Shown one piece after another: positions 61,055 to 64,000 of a stretch of 64,000 bases of DNA. The notes under the pieces are model-generated. The model made no database searches. It was not told the origin of the DNA and saw nothing but the letters and a program-made list of their open reading frames with translations. This DNA comes from [Mycobacterium] stephanolepidis (GTDB lineage: Bacteria > Actinomycetota > Actinomycetes > Mycobacteriales > Mycobacteriaceae): positions 3,968,001-4,032,000 of the forward strand of contig NZ_AP018165.1 in assembly GCF_002356335.1 (NCBI RefSeq), given 5' to 3'. A program made the translations under genes and the position numbers. Within the stretch, counting starts at the first letter, position 1. Every line of letters begins with the position of its first letter.

Positions 61055-62326
61055 ATGACAACGATCAAAGGATTGCCCTACTACGAACCGGATTTCAATG
61101 CCGATGGCTCACTCAACGACGCCACCGGTGACTGCGACGGCGGTCTACCGGCCGCAGTCGCGGCCGGTGGCATCACCGATCTGTTCCTGATGTCACACGG
61201 ATGGAACAACAGCGTAGCCTCCGCTCGCCAGCTCTACACCGCGATGTTTTCGTTGATCGCCGATCAGCTCGGCGGCGACACAGACGGTGTGGCCGTTGCC
61301 GGAATCAACTGGCCGTCGGTGCTATTGCCCGACGACAGCCCCGATAGCGCGCCGCCCGTGCCTTCCACGGGCGCGGAGCTGGCCGCGGCGCTGGCACCGC
61401 GCTTCCCCGGCCAGGCCGCGCAACTGAAAAAGATGGGCGAGCTGCTCGACGAGAAACCGCAGCAGTCCGCCAAGCTCATCGAGTTCCACACCTTGGCCGC
61501 CGGACTGGTCACCACCCCCGCCCAGTCGCAGGAGGACAGCGGCGAGTCGGACATCGTGAAGGGCGACCCGCTCGCGGTGTTCGGGCAAGCCTCCGCTATG
61601 GCACCGAAGTCGACGAGTGCCGCACAGGGACTTGGCAATCCCTTCGCCGCGCTGTGGTCGGGGGCTCGCGAGATCCTGCGCACGATGAGCTATTACGAGA
61701 TGAAGAACCGGGCCGGAGTTGTCGGCCAGCGCGGTCTCGGTCCGCTGCTCGCCTCACTGTCGGGCCCCGACGGCCCGCCCCGCATTCACCTCATCGGACA
61801 CAGTTTCGGAGCGAGACTGGTCTCCTACGCGCTGGCAGGGCTTCCGACAACCGGCACCAGCCCCGTCAAGTCGCTCACCCTGATCCAGGGCGCCTTCTCG
61901 CACTTCACCTTCAACCGCAAGCTGCTCTTCGATCCGGGACGAGGACCCGGCGGCCTCGCCGGGCTCGAAGAGCGCGTGGACGGGCCACTGCTGTCGACAT
62001 ACACCGCCGCCGACCGCGCGGTCGGCTGGTGGTATCCGGCGGCCAGCATGCTTGCTCGGCAGGACAGCCAAGCCGGGCAGGACCCTTGGTTCCGCTGGGG
62101 GGCAATGGGTCACGACGGATACCAGCAGGACCCGGCCGCGACGCCACTCGAGCTTGCCGAGGCCGGAAAGCCGTACGACTTCCAGCGCGGGCATTTTTAC
62201 CGCCTTGACGCCAACAAGGTCATCGCCGACGCCGGCCAATCCCAGTTCAGCGGTGCGCACAGCGATATCAAGCACCCCGAGGTGGCGTGGGCAATCGTCT
62301 CTGCCGCCCGCGCAAACCAGAACTGA
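61055..62326 (+). CDS. Serine alpha/beta hydrolase of unknown substrate
   Basis: A 423-aa protein with nucleophile elbow IHLIGHSFGARLV (Ser250) after an N-terminal region that begins a hydrolase fold (LFLMSHGWNNSVASARQLYT). The insert of about 130 residues between them is rich in alanine, glutamine and proline. The fold resembles intracellular lipases and DUF900-type hydrolases. It has no export signal. It lies between a subtilase and a V8-like protease in the same direction, so the three form a likely operon. Confidence 0.82.
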   Translation: MTTIKGLPYYEPDFNADGSLNDATGDCDGGLPAAVAAGGITDLFLMSHGWNNSVASARQLYTAMFSLIADQLGGDTDGVAVAGINWPSVLLPDDSPDSAPPVPSTGAELAAALAPRFPGQAAQLKKMGELLDEKPQQSAKLIEFHTLAAGLVTTPAQSQEDSGESDIVKGDPLAVFGQASAMAPKSTSAAQGLGNPFAALWSGAREILRTMSYYEMKNRAGVVGQRGLGPLLASLSGPDGPPRIHLIGHSFGARLVSYALAGLPTTGTSPVKSLTLIQGAFSHFTFNRKLLFDPGRGPGGLAGLEERVDGPLLSTYTAADRAVGWWYPAASMLARQDSQAGQDPWFRWGAMGHDGYQQDPAATPLELAEAGKPYDFQRGHFYRLDANKVIADAGQSQFSGAHSDIKHPEVAWAIVSAARANQN

Positions 62327-62446
62327 ACACGAAAACTGCTCCCGCAGTGTGAGATCGAGTACCGCACTACGCGTGAATCATGCCCCGGTGCCGAACAGGA
62401 TGAACACGTCCTAGCTCGAACTCACACCCTACGCAGGGAGACGAAA

Positions 62447-63391
62447 ATGGCCACCGCAGTCAAGTCGACGAATCACAAGCCGTCCGAGACCGAGTACGAA
62501 ATTTCAGGGGCCGCCGGCGCGGCCGCTGTCACCGAACACGAATTGCCGTCGACGCAAGCAAGCAACGCCGACACCGAGACCACCAACGCCGCAACACAAG
62601 CCCATGGTGAGTCCACAGTCAGTGAACTGGGTTCCGTCGATGGATTGAGCACGGACGAGTCGGAACTCGCGCCACTGGACGCCATTCTGGGTAGTTACCC
62701 CGAATTGGCCAACAGCGCCGAGGTCATCATCGGTACCGATGATCGCGTTCGGGTCGGCAACACCACCACGTTTCCCTGGCGTGCGATCTGCCACCTGATC
62801 ATCACCTCCGCCAACAACCGCACCTATGTCGGAACGGGCTGGCTGATCGCTCCCCGCACCGTGATGACGGCCGGGCACTGCGTCTACATGCATGCCGATG
62901 GCGGATGGGTGCGCTCGATCCAGGTGATCCCCGGGCGCAATGCCGGTGTTCGCCCGTTCGGCACTCACGTGGGAACCGCTTTCCGCAGCGTCACCGGGTG
63001 GACCCAGAACCAGAATCGCGACAACGACTATGGCGCGATCATCCTGCCGACGTCGTCGCGTCCGGGTGATCAGACGGGATACTTCGGATTCGCCACCCGT
63101 AACGATGATTTCCTGAAGGCCGCCGCGCTGAATCTGTCCGGGTATCCCGGCGAGAAGAACGGTGAGCAGTGGTTCATGGCGCAACGCACCAAGTCGGTCT
63201 CCGACCGCGTCATCACCTACGACATCGACACCACGGGCGGCCAGAGCGGTTCACCGGTATGGGTGCTGCAGAACGGCAACCGTTACGGCGTGGGCATTCA
63301 CACCAATGGCGCCAACTCGGGCAACTCGGCCACCCGGATCAGCAGCGCCGTCTTCAACAACATGTCGACGTGGAAGAGTAGCGGTATGTGA
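62447..63391 (+). CDS. Trypsin-like serine protease, V8/glutamyl endopeptidase type
   Basis: A 314-aa protease. The catalytic triad is His144 (TVMTAGHCVYMH), Asp194 (QNRDNDYGAIIL) and Ser267 (DTTGGQSGSPVW), as in the S1B family. The first 95 residues are a low-complexity Ser/Thr/Glu-rich leader that lacks a hydrophobic signal, so it is not obviously exported. The leader may be a propeptide or a recruitment segment. A 120-bp gap separates it from the hydrolase gene upstream. Confidence 0.9.
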   Translation: MATAVKSTNHKPSETEYEISGAAGAAAVTEHELPSTQASNADTETTNAATQAHGESTVSELGSVDGLSTDESELAPLDAILGSYPELANSAEVIIGTDDRVRVGNTTTFPWRAICHLIITSANNRTYVGTGWLIAPRTVMTAGHCVYMHADGGWVRSIQVIPGRNAGVRPFGTHVGTAFRSVTGWTQNQNRDNDYGAIILPTSSRPGDQTGYFGFATRNDDFLKAAALNLSGYPGEKNGEQWFMAQRTKSVSDRVITYDIDTTGGQSGSPVWVLQNGNRYGVGIHTNGANSGNSATRISSAVFNNMSTWKSSGM

Positions 63392-63435
63392 CAAGGCTTT
63401 TCAGGTAATCAGAGAATCCGGACACAGGAGGATAC

Positions 63436-63678
63436 GTGGTCGGCATCTCATTTCGCGACTCCGCCGGGCGCCCGATGGCCGGTGCTGTGATCAGCATCGA
63501 CTCGGCGCCCGGCGACGTCCACGATATTGCCATGGTGGCCGACGACTGGGGCGAGGTGGTCATCTCCGCACCGCTGGCAGGCGACTATCGATTTCTTGTG
63601 TCGCACACCGGGAAAACCTTTCATGCCACGGCTCACATCGCCGAGGGACAAGATCAGCTCACGGTGACCGCCGGCTAG
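63436..63678 (+). CDS. Small beta-sandwich (carboxypeptidase-regulatory/CNA-B-like) protein
   Basis: An 80-aa protein that starts with GTG 63436 after a strong ggagg site. The pattern GISFRDSAGRPMAGAVISID, MVADDWGEVVIS and PLAGDYRFLVSHTGKTF resembles a single CNA-B or transthyretin-like domain. It has no signal peptide. It lies 45 bp after the V8-like protease and is probably the last gene of that operon, perhaps as a substrate, cofactor or inhibitor. Confidence 0.65.
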   Translation: MVGISFRDSAGRPMAGAVISIDSAPGDVHDIAMVADDWGEVVISAPLAGDYRFLVSHTGKTFHATAHIAEGQDQLTVTAG

Positions 63679-63694
63679 GTCGTCGCGGCACAGA

Positions 63695-63946
63695 TCAGTA
63701 CGCCGTCCCGCCCGACGTCGCGCGCGTGGCCGGGTAACAACCGTGCAGGCCGCTGATGAGACGGTGCGCCTCGTCAAGGTCCTTGCGCATGGCACGCAAG
63801 CGCCGATGATGCCGGGGGGCAGCGAGATTCGCATGCCGGTCAATCTGCCGCTCGGCCTTGTCGATCTGTTGAGACACATAGTCCACATGCTCATACAGCG
63901 ACCGCAGCAGGACCCGAGCCTGCGCCACCGCCGCGTCTTCAGCCAT
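63695..63946 (-). CDS. Small helical hypothetical protein
   Basis: An 83-aa frame that predicts two long helices (LLRSLYEHVDYVSQQIDKAE and HRRLRAMRKDLDEAHRLISG), a helical-hairpin arrangement. I do not recognise a family. It is convergent with the operon above and ends 17 bp from it. The remaining 54 bases to the window edge show nothing I can support. Confidence 0.5.
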   Translation of the reverse strand: MAEDAAVAQARVLLRSLYEHVDYVSQQIDKAERQIDRHANLAAPRHHRRLRAMRKDLDEAHRLISGLHGCYPATRATSGGTAY

Positions 63947-64000
63947 GCGGGCATGGTCGCACCATTTCCCCGACTGTTCGCGCCGGCGCGGGGCGGAACG

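Overview
The window is GC-rich mycobacterial chromosome with no phage, insertion-sequence or CRISPR content. Gene order follows the Mycobacterium tuberculosis core in several blocks: echA4-fadE8-rpoC-rpoB, mkl, carotenoid oxygenase/TetR, rplL-rplJ, an ABC1 kinase with lipG and an mmaA gene, then rplA-rplK-nusG-secE-tRNA-Trp-hadCBA-rpmG2. The interleaved genes, especially dosRS lying close to rplKA and a single decayed mycolate methyltransferase, point to the Mycobacteroides abscessus/chelonae group. That species placement is an inference from synteny; no search was run.

Layout. 1-6 kb: echA4/fadE8, an EthD-domain protein, a leaderless ArsR-SRPBCC pair, an amino-acid permease. 6.1-13.6 kb: rpoC and rpoB (minus). 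14.1-20.7 kb: mkl (Mce transporter ATPase), an MFS protein, a DUF4126 protein, a deazaflavin-dependent reductase, a carotenoid oxygenase and its divergent TetR. 20.8-22 kb: rplL, rplJ and an L10 leader. 22-26.4 kb: two paralogous alpha/beta hydrolases around an ABC1 kinase (the first carries a 22-base poly-C tract), then an mmaA pseudogene with two indels. 26.4-31 kb: glpD, TetR, an alkyl-DHAP-synthase-like flavoprotein and a diacylglycerol kinase, the same order as M. tuberculosis Rv2249c-Rv2252. 31-33 kb: a tandem-YCII/DGPF protein with an ECF42-type sigma factor. 33-35.8 kb: dosS, dosR and a small leader ORF behind a DosR-like box. 35.8-40.6 kb: ribosomal, Nus/Sec and HadABC genes plus three tRNAs.

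40.7-51 kb is a stress block. A frameshifted ferredoxin reductase, a DUF7218-like protein, a CsbD protein and Dps are each preceded by a SigF-type promoter (GTTT or GTGT, 15-16 bp, GGGTA or GGGAA). Next comes a four-gene glycosyltransferase/acyl-CoA dehydrogenase/PIG-L deacetylase/NodS-like methyltransferase operon, whose glycosyltransferase has an in-frame amber codon. A small dormancy-type cluster follows (PfpI protein, Rv2004c-like kinase, Acg-like nitroreductase, universal stress protein), with DosR-like boxes in its divergent promoter.

51-64 kb is the most unusual accessory region. It holds a subtilase translationally coupled to a stand-alone propeptide-like protein, a small two-helix membrane protein, a large LuxR-family ATPase regulator, a catalase-like haem protein, and divergently a cyclooxygenase/alpha-dioxygenase-like haem peroxidase. 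After the peroxidase come a second subtilase, a serine hydrolase and a V8-like protease, none with an export signal, and a small beta-sandwich-like protein. The haem pair suggests an oxylipin pathway: the dioxygenase makes fatty-acid hydroperoxides and the catalase-like enzyme consumes them. The proteases suggest an associated intracellular proteolytic module. Both are hypotheses.

Three genes carry coding lesions (mmaA, ferredoxin reductase, glycosyltransferase). Two of the four lesions are single-base losses in short homopolymers, so assembly error has to be excluded before calling all of them real pseudogenes.
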